Positions 1-5,460 of a stretch of DNA of 5,495 bases are shown here, in pieces. The notes under the pieces are model-generated. The model did no database searches. It was given only the letters and a program-made list of their open reading frames with translations, and was not told the origin of the DNA. Position 1 is the first letter of the stretch, and each line of letters begins with the position of its first letter. The DNA lies in assembly GCA_002426275.1 (NCBI GenBank), contig DIPB01000153.1:1057-6551 (forward strand). The letters run 5' to 3'. The translations under genes were made by a program, and so were the position numbers. The DNA comes from Firmicutes bacterium UBA5499 (GTDB lineage Bacteria > Bacillota > DTU084).

Positions 1-498
1 GGCATAGATCACCGGAAAATCCAGCTGTTCCTCTGTGGCCCCCAGATCGATGAACAAATCCAGGACTTGATCTAAAACTTGCGCGGGCCTTGCCTGGGGC
101 CTGTCGATTTTGTTGATCACCACGATTGGGATCAGCTCCGCGGCCAGCGCCTTGCGCAGCACGAACCTGGTCTGAGGCATGGGCCCTTCGAAGGCGTCTA
201 CCAAGAGCAGGACTCCGTCCACCATCTGGCAGATCCGTTCCACTTCCGAGCCGAAATCCGCATGGCCCGGCGTATCTACGATATTCAATTTATAACCGCG
301 ATAATGGATGGAGGTGTTTTTAGACATAATGGTGATCCCGCGCTCTCGCTCCAAATCTCCTCGATCCATCACCCGTTCCTCCACAACCTGACGCTGATGA
401 AAGATTCCTCCTTGTTTCAGCATCGCGTCCACCAAGGTTGTCTTGCCGTGATCTACGTGCGCTATGATCGCTAAATTACGGATTTTACTTTGTTCCAT
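1..498 (-). CDS. typA: Translational GTPase TypA/BipA, N-terminal part (runs off the left edge)
   Basis: The first 166 codons are open from ATG at 498 to the window edge; the family is usually a little over 600 residues, so about a quarter is present. It begins [20 protein letters not shown] and carries the whole G domain signature of a translational GTPase: G1 AHVDHGKT (residues 13-20), switch I/G2 RGITI (53-57), G3 DTPGHADF (75-82) and G4 NKID (129-132). The spacing of these motifs and the sequence QGGIFHQRQ...[17 protein letters not shown] match TypA/BipA rather than EF-G, LepA or EF-Tu. TypA binds the ribosome in the cytoplasm and affects 50S assembly and growth under stress or cold (family knowledge). 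The start is set by a GAAGGGA ribosome binding site. It lies 12 bases behind rhaB on the same strand with no terminator between, an unusual neighbour for a housekeeping GTPase. No break or missing key residue is seen in the visible part. Confidence 0.96.
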   Translation of the reverse strand, partial: MEQSKIRNLAIIAHVDHGKTTLVDAMLKQGGIFHQRQVVEERVMDRGDLERERGITIMSKNTSIHYRGYKLNIVDTPGHADFGSEVERICQMVDGVLLLVDAFEGPMPQTRFVLRKALAAELIPIVVINKIDRPQARPAQVLDQVLDLFIDLGATEEQLDFPVIYA

Positions 499-503
499 AA
501 AAA

Positions 504-512
504 TTCCCTTCT
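504..512 (-). promoter_or_regulatory. typA Shine-Dalgarno overlapping the rhaB stop codon
   Basis: On the minus strand the sequence reads TAGAAGGGAA, then five bases, then the typA ATG. TAG (513-511) is the rhaB stop, so ribosomes ending rhaB finish on top of the typA ribosome binding site. This arrangement favours translational coupling or re-initiation. I saw no convincing separate promoter in the last 100 bases of rhaB, though one inside the gene cannot be excluded by eye. Confidence 0.75.
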
Positions 513-1977
513 ATTTAATTAACGATAAAAACCGTTGATATTGATGCTCCCACAATCCTTGCTCCTGTGGCGTATAGATTGCCGGCGGGAAAGAAGCGGC
601 GACTATCTCCCTGGCCTTGCTGATGTCTCTGACTTCGCCCAGCGCTATAGCCTGTACCATCAGATTGCCGATGGCCGTCGCCTCCACGGGACCAGCCGCC
701 ACTTTCACGCCGCAGGCATTGGCAGCGAACTGGCAAAGCAGCTCATTGTTAATTCCGCCGCCCACTATATGCAGCACGTTCAACTGCATGCCCGTAATTT
801 CCCGCAGCTTATCCATGGTCCACCGGTACTTCAGCGCCAAGCTCTCCAGAATTGTCCGGCAGATTTCGCCTTTGCTTTGCGGCACCTTCTGGCCGCTTTG
901 CCGGCAAAACTCTTGGATTGCCTCTGGCATGGAGGCGGGATTGAGAAACTCCGCAGCGTCCGGATCGATGAGGCTGGCGAAGGCAGGAGCCTGGCTCGCC
1001 AGCTGGGTGAGCTCAGCATAAGAGTGATTCTCTCCTTCCAGCAGCCAGCGGCGGCGGCTCTGCTGCAGGAGCCACAGCCCCATGATGTTCTTCAGGAGCC
1101 TGATTTTATTGCCGGCTCCCCCTTCATTGGTGAGACCGCCAGCCGCAGCCTCCAAGCTGAGAGACGGGGAAGCTGTTTCCACTCCCAGCAAGGACCAAGT
1201 GCCGCAGCTGAGATATGCGAAGTCTTGGCTTTGAGCGGGCACGGACACCACGGCCGAGGCTGTATCGTGCTCCGCAGGCGCGATCACAAGTACATTCTCT
1301 CCGCCTCCAAGTTCAGCCTGCACATCTGGCAAAAGCTGTCCCAGGATAGTTCCTGGTTCCACCACTGCAGCGAGAATCCGCTCGGGGATGCCCAGTTCCG
1401 CCAGCAGCTCTCCGGCCCAAGTCTTGCCGCTATGGGAGAGCAACGAGCTGGTGCTGGCTACGGTGTACTCGGAAACTTCCTTCCCAGTGAAAAAATATGT
1501 TAATAAATCCGGCATGAAAAGCAGCTTCCTGGCGGCTGCCAAGGCGGCGCTTTCTTTTACAAGCAAAGTTTTCAACTGGTAGAGACTATTGAAAGGCAGA
1601 CACTGGATCCCGGTTTGCCGCCAGATTTTTTCCTTGCCAACTTGCTGCAATGCCAGCTCATAGCCCAACTGATTTTGCGGATCTCTATAGTGGAAAGGAT
1701 TGCCGAGGAGCTTGCCGGCTTGATCCAGGAGCCCGAAATCAACCCCCCAAGTATCTATGCCAAGGCTTTTCAGCTCCGGCTCTTGACGCAGTGCCAAACG
1801 TAAGCCCTCTTTGATCTCGCGCCAGAGCTCTAAGATATCCCAATAAAAATTTCCCTGCACCCATACCGGTCGGTTGGGAAAGCGGTGAATCTCCTGCAGT
1901 TCCAGCCTCCCCCGTTCCAATGTGCCAAGGATGGCCCTGCCGCTTTCCGCTCCCAAATCAAAAGCCAAACTTCGCAT
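511..1977 (-). CDS. rhaB: Rhamnulokinase (FGGY-family sugar kinase)
   Basis: A cytoplasmic kinase that phosphorylates L-rhamnulose with ATP to L-rhamnulose 1-phosphate, the second step of L-rhamnose breakdown. With ATG at 1977 the protein is 488 residues, almost exactly the length of E. coli RhaB (489). Visible motifs are the N-terminal phosphate-binding loop DLGAESGR (7-14), the sugar-site segment DTWGVDFGLLD (75-85), APAEHDTASAV (233-243) with the likely catalytic base Asp238, the adenine-side segment SCGTWSLLG (257-265), LTNEGG (282-287), and the C-terminal nucleotide-site loop GGGINN (406-411) followed by AGPVEATAIGN. HDTASAV and AGPVEA are characteristic of RhaB within the FGGY family, which argues against xylulokinase or gluconokinase. 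An in-frame ATG lies at 1983 and the frame stays open to an ATG at 2043, but the RBS fits 1977. It is divergent from the AraC-type regulator and directly precedes typA. No rhaA or rhaD gene is in the window, so the rest of the pathway must lie elsewhere. Confidence 0.95.
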   Translation of the reverse strand: MRSLAFDLGAESGRAILGTLERGRLELQEIHRFPNRPVWVQGNFYWDILELWREIKEGLRLALRQEPELKSLGIDTWGVDFGLLDQAGKLLGNPFHYRDPQNQLGYELALQQVGKEKIWRQTGIQCLPFNSLYQLKTLLVKESAALAAARKLLFMPDLLTYFFTGKEVSEYTVASTSSLLSHSGKTWAGELLAELGIPERILAAVVEPGTILGQLLPDVQAELGGGENVLVIAPAEHDTASAVVSVPAQSQDFAYLSCGTWSLLGVETASPSLSLEAAAGGLTNEGGAGNKIRLLKNIMGLWLLQQSRRRWLLEGENHSYAELTQLASQAPAFASLIDPDAAEFLNPASMPEAIQEFCRQSGQKVPQSKGEICRTILESLALKYRWTMDKLREITGMQLNVLHIVGGGINNELLCQFAANACGVKVAAGPVEATAIGNLMVQAIALGEVRDISKAREIVAASFPPAIYTPQEQGLWEHQYQRFLSLIK

Positions 1978-1983
1978 TTTCAT

Positions 1984-1990
1984 CACCTCT
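1984..1990 (-). promoter_or_regulatory. rhaB ribosome binding site that decides the start
   Basis: Minus strand AGAGGTG lies six bases before the ATG at 1977. The alternative ATG at 1983 directly abuts this site and would be too close to use it. The upstream ATG at 2043 has no comparable site and would overlap the proposed -10 and -35 boxes. The 1977 start also gives the conserved family N-terminus and length. Confidence 0.8.
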
Positions 1991-2007
1991 TCTTCGCATC
2001 TTAACTT

Positions 2008-2036
2008 ATTGTAACAAAAAACCTTTTTGATAACAA
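2008..2036 (-). promoter_or_regulatory. Candidate rhaB promoter with extended -10
   Basis: On the minus strand, TTGTTA (2036-2031) and TACAAT (2013-2008) are separated by exactly 17 bases. The -10 is preceded by TG one base upstream (TGTTACAAT), an extended -10 element. The -35 matches TTGACA at four of six positions and the -10 matches TATAAT at five of six. Transcription would start about 20 to 25 bases before the rhaB ATG, leaving a short leader that holds the ribosome binding site. A plus-strand -35-like TTGATA (2027-2032) overlaps the same bases, but its partner TATGAT (2045-2050) is too close for a normal promoter, so I do not call a regulator promoter there. Confidence 0.6.
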
Positions 2037-2042
2037 CAGGCA

Positions 2043-2053
2043 CTTATGATTTT
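2043..2053 (-). promoter_or_regulatory. Possible regulator half-site upstream of rhaB (AAAATCATAAG)
   Basis: Minus strand AAAATCATAAG lies seven bases upstream of the proposed rhaB -35. It matches at 10 of 11 positions the plus-strand AAAATCGTAAG at 2992-3002 before the glycosidase gene. Both copies point toward the gene they precede. AraC-family activators commonly bind next to or overlapping the -35. The assignment to the neighbouring regulator is inference, and an AT-rich chance match is possible. Confidence 0.35.
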
Positions 2054-2071
2054 AGCGGCAATTTCCCCGGC

Positions 2072-2125
2072 GCGAAAGGAATTTGTCCCTTCGCCGCGAA
2101 TATTGAAACAGTAGTTGCGAAGGAG
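2072..2125. promoter_or_regulatory. Cluster of GCGAA repeats upstream of the AraC-type gene (possible operator)
   Basis: GCGAAAGGA (2072-2080) and TCCCTTCGC (2086-2094) form an inverted repeat with one mismatch around a five-base centre. Further direct copies of GCGAA start at 2096 and 2117, the last running into the regulator's own AAGGAG ribosome binding site. The 2096 and 2117 copies are 21 bases apart, two helical turns, the spacing typical of paired AraC-type half-sites. This could be an autoregulatory operator or a leader hairpin; the evidence is only the pattern. Confidence 0.3.
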
Positions 2126-2134
2126 CAAAGGTTT

Positions 2135-2971
2135 ATGGAAACAGCCGGACTCTTTAATCTGTCCCGCCCCGCGGCGCCAAGAGTATTTTTATTTTACAAC
2201 AAATTTTTTTCGGATTATCACATGTCACCCCATACCCATCCTTACGTGGAGTTCATGTGCCTGGAGAGCGGCAGCGCTCTCCTGCGGCTGCCTGACGGCG
2301 AACACAAGCTCGGCGCCGGACAATTTATCTGTTTGGACTCCGGCGTTCCTCACGGCATGATCATAAAAGAGCCAACCAGGATCTTGAACGTTGAGTTTGA
2401 ATTTCAGCCGCAGGACAATGCCAACGTCTCAGAGCGGATCCTGCCGTTGCCATACCCGCGGAATCGCGTTCCGTATTTCATTTTAAACGATAATACAAAC
2501 ATCGCCACCTTTATGAAAATGATCATCAACGAAGTCACAAGTCACCAGCCAGATCAACAATTGGCTGTGGAGCTGCTCATCTGGCAGCTGCTTTTGGAGC
2601 TGAAGCGGCTCGCCGCTTCCGAAGAGCAGCTGCAAGGGAATTGTCACGTGCGCAAAGCCATGGCCTATCTTGACAGTCATTATTTCGAAAATTGCTCTGT
2701 CAGCCTCCTGGCGGCGAAAATGAATTTGAACCGCAGCTATCTGCAGCGAATTTTCAAAGCGGAGACCGGCTCCACCCCGGCTGCTTATCTTTTGGAACTG
2801 CGTCTGCAGCGCGCCTCTGCCCTGCTGGCGCGCACTGATTTACCCATCGCCCAGGTCAGCGATTACGTCGGCTTTTCCAGTCAACAGTATTTTACCCACG
2901 TCTTTTGCAAACACCAAGGTATGACTCCCAGGCAATACCGCCTGACGAAACAAAAAGCGACAAAAGCATAA
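2135..2971 (+). CDS. AraC-family transcriptional regulator with N-terminal cupin sensor
   Basis: A 278-residue DNA-binding regulator, a normal length for the cupin-HTH class. The N-terminal half is a sugar-sensing cupin: SPHTHPYVE (31-39) gives the HxH pair of the barrel, and LGAGQFICLDSGVPHG (59-74) the second cupin motif. The C-terminal part (about 171-271) holds two helix-turn-helices: the first around VSLLAAKMNLNRSYLQRIFK (189-208), the second around IAQVSDYVGFSSQQYFTHVF (238-257), ending in GMTPRQYR, the hallmark of AraC/XylS proteins. The frame is open back to an ATG at 2027, but I chose 2135 because AAGGAG (2120-2125) sits nine bases ahead, and the upstream extension overlaps the rhaB promoter and has no domain match. 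It is divergent from rhaB and lies 94 bases before the glycosidase gene on the same strand with no terminator between. RhaS/RhaR and MelR, which control rhamnose and melibiose genes in E. coli, belong to this family, so either neighbour is a plausible target; the inducer cannot be read from sequence. Confidence 0.93.
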   Translation: METAGLFNLSRPAAPRVFLFYNKFFSDYHMSPHTHPYVEFMCLESGSALLRLPDGEHKLGAGQFICLDSGVPHGMIIKEPTRILNVEFEFQPQDNANVSERILPLPYPRNRVPYFILNDNTNIATFMKMIINEVTSHQPDQQLAVELLIWQLLLELKRLAASEEQLQGNCHVRKAMAYLDSHYFENCSVSLLAAKMNLNRSYLQRIFKAETGSTPAAYLLELRLQRASALLARTDLPIAQVSDYVGFSSQQYFTHVFCKHQGMTPRQYRLTKQKATKA

Positions 2972-3002
2972 AAAATCGCTGCCATTTAAACAAAATCGTA
3001 AG
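2972..3002 (+). promoter_or_regulatory. Tandem AAAATCG motif upstream of the glycosidase promoter (possible activator site)
   Basis: AAAATCG occurs at 2972-2978 and again at 2992-2998, a 20-base spacing close to two helical turns. The second copy extends to AAAATCGTAAG and overlaps where the -35 of the downstream promoter should be. Paired direct half-sites ending in the -35 are the usual layout for AraC-type activators such as AraC and MelR. The extended copy matches the motif upstream of rhaB at 10 of 11 positions. This is a pattern-based inference. Confidence 0.4.
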
Positions 3003-3022
3003 AAATAAGGCTTTGGTCGGCT

Positions 3023-3028
3023 TATAAT
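3023..3028 (+). promoter_or_regulatory. -10 box of the glycosidase promoter, with no good -35
   Basis: A perfect TATAAT stands 37 bases before the glycosidase ATG. Seventeen bases upstream, where a -35 is expected (3000-3005), the sequence is AAGAAA, which barely resembles TTGACA, and there is no TGn extension. A consensus -10 with a missing -35 is typical of activator-dependent promoters and agrees with an AraC-type regulator encoded just upstream. Confidence 0.6.
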
Positions 3029-3043
3029 TTAAGCGAAAACAAT
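3026..3043 (+). promoter_or_regulatory. CcpA catabolite-repression site (cre) over the start of transcription
   Basis: AATTTAAGCGAAAACAAT fits the Bacillota cre consensus WWTGNAARCGNWWWCAWW at every fixed or restricted position except one (T in place of G at 3029). It begins inside the -10 box and covers the expected transcription start, a position from which bound CcpA would block initiation. Control of an alpha-galactoside-using enzyme by preferred sugars is expected in this phylum. Identification is by eye against the consensus only. Confidence 0.6.
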
Positions 3044-3065
3044 AACTTTATAGGGAGGTCTATTC

Positions 3066-4364
3066 ATGTCTGTGAAAGTAACATTTATCGGGGCAGGAAG
3101 CGTAACATTTTCCAAAAAGCTGATGATGGACATTCTGTCCACGCCGGAGCTGGAGGACACTTCGTTCTCCCTTTTCGACATCGATCCGGAAAGGCTGGAG
3201 ACTGCCAAACTCATCTGCGAGGATTTGGAAGGTCACAACAAAGCCAAGGTTTACGCGACCCTGAATCGCAAAGAAGCCTTGAGAGGCGCAGATTTCGTCG
3301 TCAACATGATTCAGGTGGGAATGCACGAAGCGACGCTCATTGATTTCAAAATCCCGGCCAAATACGGCCTCAAGCAGACAATCGCCGACACCACCGGCGT
3401 AGGCGGCGTCTTTCGGGGCCTGCGGACTTTGCCGGTCATGCTGTCCCTGGCCCAAGATATGGCTGAAGTGTGTCCCGACGCCTATTTGCTCAATTACACA
3501 AATCCCATGCCCATCAATTGTCTCGGCTTTTTCTTGGGCACAAAGAAACTGGGCCTTAACATCAAAGCCGTGGGCCTTTGCCACAGCGTCCAGGGGACGA
3601 GCGAAATGCTGGCCGACTATCTCAAAGTCCCTTACGAAGAGCTGGAGTATTTCGTAGCTGGAATCAATCATATGGCCTGGTTCCTGAAGTTGAAGCACAA
3701 TGGCGAGGATCTGTATCCCGCGCTCTTCCGGGCCATGGAGGATGAGGAGATCTACAAGAAAAACAAAGTGCGTTTTGAGATCATGCGTCACTTCGGCTAT
3801 TTCGTCACCGAGTCCAGCGAGCACATGTCCGAATACACCGCCTATTTCATCAAAGATCCCAAACTGATAAAGCAATTGGATATCCCCATCAACGAATATA
3901 TCACTCGCAGCGAAAACAATCTGAAAACCTACGCGGAAAACCGTGCGAAAATCTTAAAAGGCGAAAAACTAGAGCTTGAACACAGCCGGGAGTATGCCAG
4001 CGGCATCATCGGGGCCATCACCACCGGCAAAGTTTGGAGCTTCAACGGTAACTTCCTCAATGACGGCCTGATCGATAACCTCCCGCGGGAAAGCGCGGTG
4101 GAAGTTCCCTGTCTGGTAGATCGCAGCGGCATCCACCCCTGTCACGTGGGCAATCTTCCCGCCCAGCTCGCCGCCTTGAATACCACCAACATTAACGTGC
4201 ATCGCCTGGCTGTGGAGGCTTTCCTCACGGGCAAAAAAGAATATTTGTATCACGCGGTTGCCTTGGATCCGCTGGCTTCCTCGATTTTAAACCTGGATCA
4301 AGTGAGAGCTATGGTGGACGAACTGATTGCGGCTCATGGTGACGCGCTGCCGAAATTAAGCTGA
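3066..4364 (+). CDS. melA: Alpha-galactosidase, glycoside hydrolase family 4 (MelA type)
   Basis: A 432-residue cytoplasmic glycosidase, close to the length of E. coli MelA (about 450). GH4 enzymes use NAD+ and a divalent metal such as Mn2+ and cleave by an oxidation-elimination-addition-reduction route. The N-terminus is a Rossmann fold with FIGAGS (7-12) and the acidic turn FDIDP (37-41). NYTNPM (143-148), the metal-site CHSVQG (172-177) with Cys172, and GINHMAWF (199-206) with His202 are all present, followed by YFVTESSEHMSEY (245-257), whose Tyr257 is a candidate catalytic base. CHSV marks the alpha-galactosidase branch; phospho-glycosidases of GH4 carry CNxP instead, so the substrate is probably unphosphorylated. 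Long matches to MelA (VGLCHSVQGT, YFVTESSEH, NDGLIDNLP, DELIAAHGD) make an LplD-type alpha-galacturonidase less likely, though not excluded given the rhamnose-gene neighbour. An AGGGAGGT site (3052-3059) fixes the start. The usual GPGG after the conserved Asp (D108) is GVGG here. No transporter accompanies it. Confidence 0.88.
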   Translation: MSVKVTFIGAGSVTFSKKLMMDILSTPELEDTSFSLFDIDPERLETAKLICEDLEGHNKAKVYATLNRKEALRGADFVVNMIQVGMHEATLIDFKIPAKYGLKQTIADTTGVGGVFRGLRTLPVMLSLAQDMAEVCPDAYLLNYTNPMPINCLGFFLGTKKLGLNIKAVGLCHSVQGTSEMLADYLKVPYEELEYFVAGINHMAWFLKLKHNGEDLYPALFRAMEDEEIYKKNKVRFEIMRHFGYFVTESSEHMSEYTAYFIKDPKLIKQLDIPINEYITRSENNLKTYAENRAKILKGEKLELEHSREYASGIIGAITTGKVWSFNGNFLNDGLIDNLPRESAVEVPCLVDRSGIHPCHVGNLPAQLAALNTTNINVHRLAVEAFLTGKKEYLYHAVALDPLASSILNLDQVRAMVDELIAAHGDALPKLS

Positions 4365-4394
4365 AAGATGCAGCCAGAGGCTGCGTCTTTCTTT
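4364..4394 (+). terminator. Intrinsic terminator of the glycosidase gene
   Basis: AAAGATGCAGCC (4364-4375) and GGCTGCGTCTTT (4379-4390) form a 12-pair stem with one G-U pair and a three-base AGA loop, followed by CTTTAT. The stem begins on the last base of the TGA stop codon, so termination occurs immediately after the gene and separates it from the downstream lipoprotein gene. Confidence 0.9.
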
Positions 4395-4406
4395 ATCTCG
4401 ATCGAT

Positions 4407-4446
4407 TTTACATAGATTTAACCTGCTGGTGATTTTTCTCTTTACT
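4407..4446 (+). promoter_or_regulatory. Possible Pho-box-like repeats upstream of the PstS-family gene
   Basis: TTTACA (4407-4412) and TTAACC (4418-4423) are spaced by exactly five bases, the arrangement of Bacillus PhoP boxes (TT[A/T/C]ACA repeats every 11 bases). The next position in phase (4429-4434, GTGATT) does not match; a further TTTACT lies at 4441-4446, one base out of phase. PhoP control of a PstS-family gene would make biological sense, but with only two in-phase repeats, one imperfect, in an AT-rich region, this is weak. Confidence 0.3.
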
Positions 4447-4461
4447 TTTAGCGATTATACT
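4433..4461 (+). promoter_or_regulatory. Candidate promoter of the PstS-family gene (-10 TATACT)
   Basis: TATACT (4456-4461) matches the -10 consensus at five of six positions and lies 39 bases before the ATG. Seventeen bases upstream the hexamer is TTTTTC, a poor -35, suggesting help from an activator. The ribosome binding site AAAGGAG (4484-4490) follows ten bases before the start. Confidence 0.45.
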
Positions 4462-4500
4462 GAAGATGTAAAATAAATTTGCTAAAGGAGTTATGCCATA

Positions 4501-5394
4501 ATGAAAAAGTTCTTTGTCCTGGGATTGATGCTTGTCGTTTTATGCTTGGCCCTTATCGGGTGCGGCAAAAAAGGTGAAGAGCAGGGGCAGGACACCAGCA
4601 GCGCGAAAAATGACGACATCACAGTGGTATCCAGGGAGGAAGGCTCCGGCACCAGAGGCGCGTTCATTGAACTCTTCGGCATTGAAGAAAAAGACGCGGA
4701 CGGAAACAAAATCGATAAGACCACTGACTCCGCCGAAGTAACAAACAGCACTTCAGTTATGTTGACAACGGTCGCAGGAAACGATAACGCCATCGGCTAC
4801 GTCTCCCTCGGCTCTCTCAACGACACGGTGAAAGCCCTCACAGTCGGCGGCGCAGAAGCCACAGTGGACAACATCAAGAGCAAAACTTACCCTATTTCAC
4901 GTCCTTTCAACATCGCGACTAAGGGCGATCCCAAAAGCAAGTTGGCACAAGACTTCATTAGCTTCATTTTGAGTTCGGACGGACAGGCCGTCATTGAAGA
5001 CAAAGGTTACATCAGCGTTGACAAAGGCAGTCCCTACAGCGGCGGCAAGCCCAGCGGCAAGATTACCGTTGCCGGTTCTTCTTCCGTGACGCCGGTAATG
5101 GAAGCTCTCAAAGAAGCTTATTTGAAGGTAAACCCCAGCGCCACCATTGAGATCCAGCAGAGCGATTCCACCACAGGTATGACCTCCGCCATCGAGGGCG
5201 TCTGCGATATCGGAATGGCTTCCAGGGAGTTGAAAGACACCGAGCTGGCAAAGGGACTGCAGCCTACAACCATAGCGATCGACGGAATTGCAGTTATTGT
5301 CAATAAAAACAATACGCTCTCAGACATCTCGGCCGAACAGGTGAAGTCCATCTACACCGGCGAAGTCGCCAAGTGGTCAGAAATCAACGGTTAA
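4501..5394 (+). CDS. PstS-family phosphate-binding lipoprotein with circularly permuted domain order
   Basis: A 297-residue ABC-transporter substrate-binding protein, normal length for PstS of Bacillota. Residues 1-20 are a lipoprotein signal (KK, then a hydrophobic stretch) ending in the lipobox LIGC with Cys21 as the anchor; a charged linker runs to about 36. Residues 38-175 then match the part that is normally C-terminal in PstS: ITVVSREEGSGTRGAF (40-55), TSVMLTTVAGNDNAIGYVSLG (84-104), YPISRPF (130-136) and the FISFILSSDGQAVIEDKGYI stretch (152-171). A flexible linker GSPYSGGKPSG (176-186) leads to the part that is normally N-terminal: KITVAGSSSVTPVMEAL (187-203), IEGVCDIGMASREL (231-244), IAIDGIAVIVN (258-268) and IYTGEVAKW (284-292), where the protein stops at EING. 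In ordinary PstS, TGxxxxW runs straight into ITVVSREEGSGTR, so joining the end of this protein to residue 37 restores the standard order. The expected ligand motifs (GSSSV, ASR, SREEGSGTR) are all kept, so it should bind phosphate or a similar oxyanion outside the membrane. No pstC/A/B is visible, and a terminator follows at once. Confidence 0.88.
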   Translation: MKKFFVLGLMLVVLCLALIGCGKKGEEQGQDTSSAKNDDITVVSREEGSGTRGAFIELFGIEEKDADGNKIDKTTDSAEVTNSTSVMLTTVAGNDNAIGYVSLGSLNDTVKALTVGGAEATVDNIKSKTYPISRPFNIATKGDPKSKLAQDFISFILSSDGQAVIEDKGYISVDKGSPYSGGKPSGKITVAGSSSVTPVMEALKEAYLKVNPSATIEIQQSDSTTGMTSAIEGVCDIGMASRELKDTELAKGLQPTTIAIDGIAVIVNKNNTLSDISAEQVKSIYTGEVAKWSEING

Positions 5395-5427
5395 GACAAA
5401 ATAAACAAAGCCCAGTCGACGCGAGAT

Positions 5428-5460
5428 GCAAAAAGGCCCAAGCAGGCCTTTTTGCGCTTT
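5428..5460 (+). terminator. Intrinsic terminator after the PstS-family gene, possibly bidirectional
   Basis: GCAAAAAGGCC (5428-5438) and GGCCTTTTTGC (5445-5455) form a perfect 11-pair stem with a six-base loop, followed by GCTTT. The A and T runs lie within the stem, so the hairpin has a T tract on both strands and could stop transcription from either side. It lies 34 bases after the stop. The remaining 35 bases to the right edge hold no gene I can support. If pst transport genes follow, this hairpin could also reduce their expression relative to the binding protein, as often seen in ABC operons. Confidence 0.85.

Noticed and set aside
79..474. Plus-strand open frame of 131 codons opposite typA
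   Set aside because: The opposite strand encodes an unbroken GTPase G domain with G1 to G4 motifs, so this frame is a shadow.
535..1503. Long open frame of 322 codons on the plus strand opposite rhaB
   Set aside because: It lies wholly antisense to a clear RhaB with all family motifs, has no ribosome binding site, and its translation shows no recognisable domain; it is a shadow of GC-rich codon use.
2027..2134. N-terminal extension of the AraC-type regulator from the ATG at 2027
   Set aside because: It overlaps the rhaB promoter, has no RBS, and adds 36 residues without domain similarity; the ATG at 2135 has AAGGAG at good spacing.
3060..3875. Open frame of 271 codons on the minus strand opposite the glycosidase
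   Set aside because: Antisense to an intact GH4 gene with a strong RBS; no motifs are visible in its translation, and it starts and ends without gene signals.
3066..4364. Assignment of the GH4 enzyme as a 6-phospho-glycosidase or an LplD alpha-galacturonidase
   Set aside because: The metal-site motif is CHSV, not CNxP, and extended matches are to MelA; LplD differs around the CHE motif and the INH region. Galacturonidase activity stays a minor alternative.
4493..4501. Two-codon frame ATG-CCA-TAA whose stop overlaps the PstS-family start codon (TAATG)
   Set aside because: The RBS ends only two bases before this ATG, too close to use it; the spacing fits the ATG at 4501. It is probably coincidental.
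4501..5394. Reading the PstS-family gene as a truncated or frameshifted pseudogene
   Set aside because: The frame is continuous, the length is normal, both halves and the ligand motifs are complete, and the gene ends with a stop and terminator; only the order of halves is unusual.
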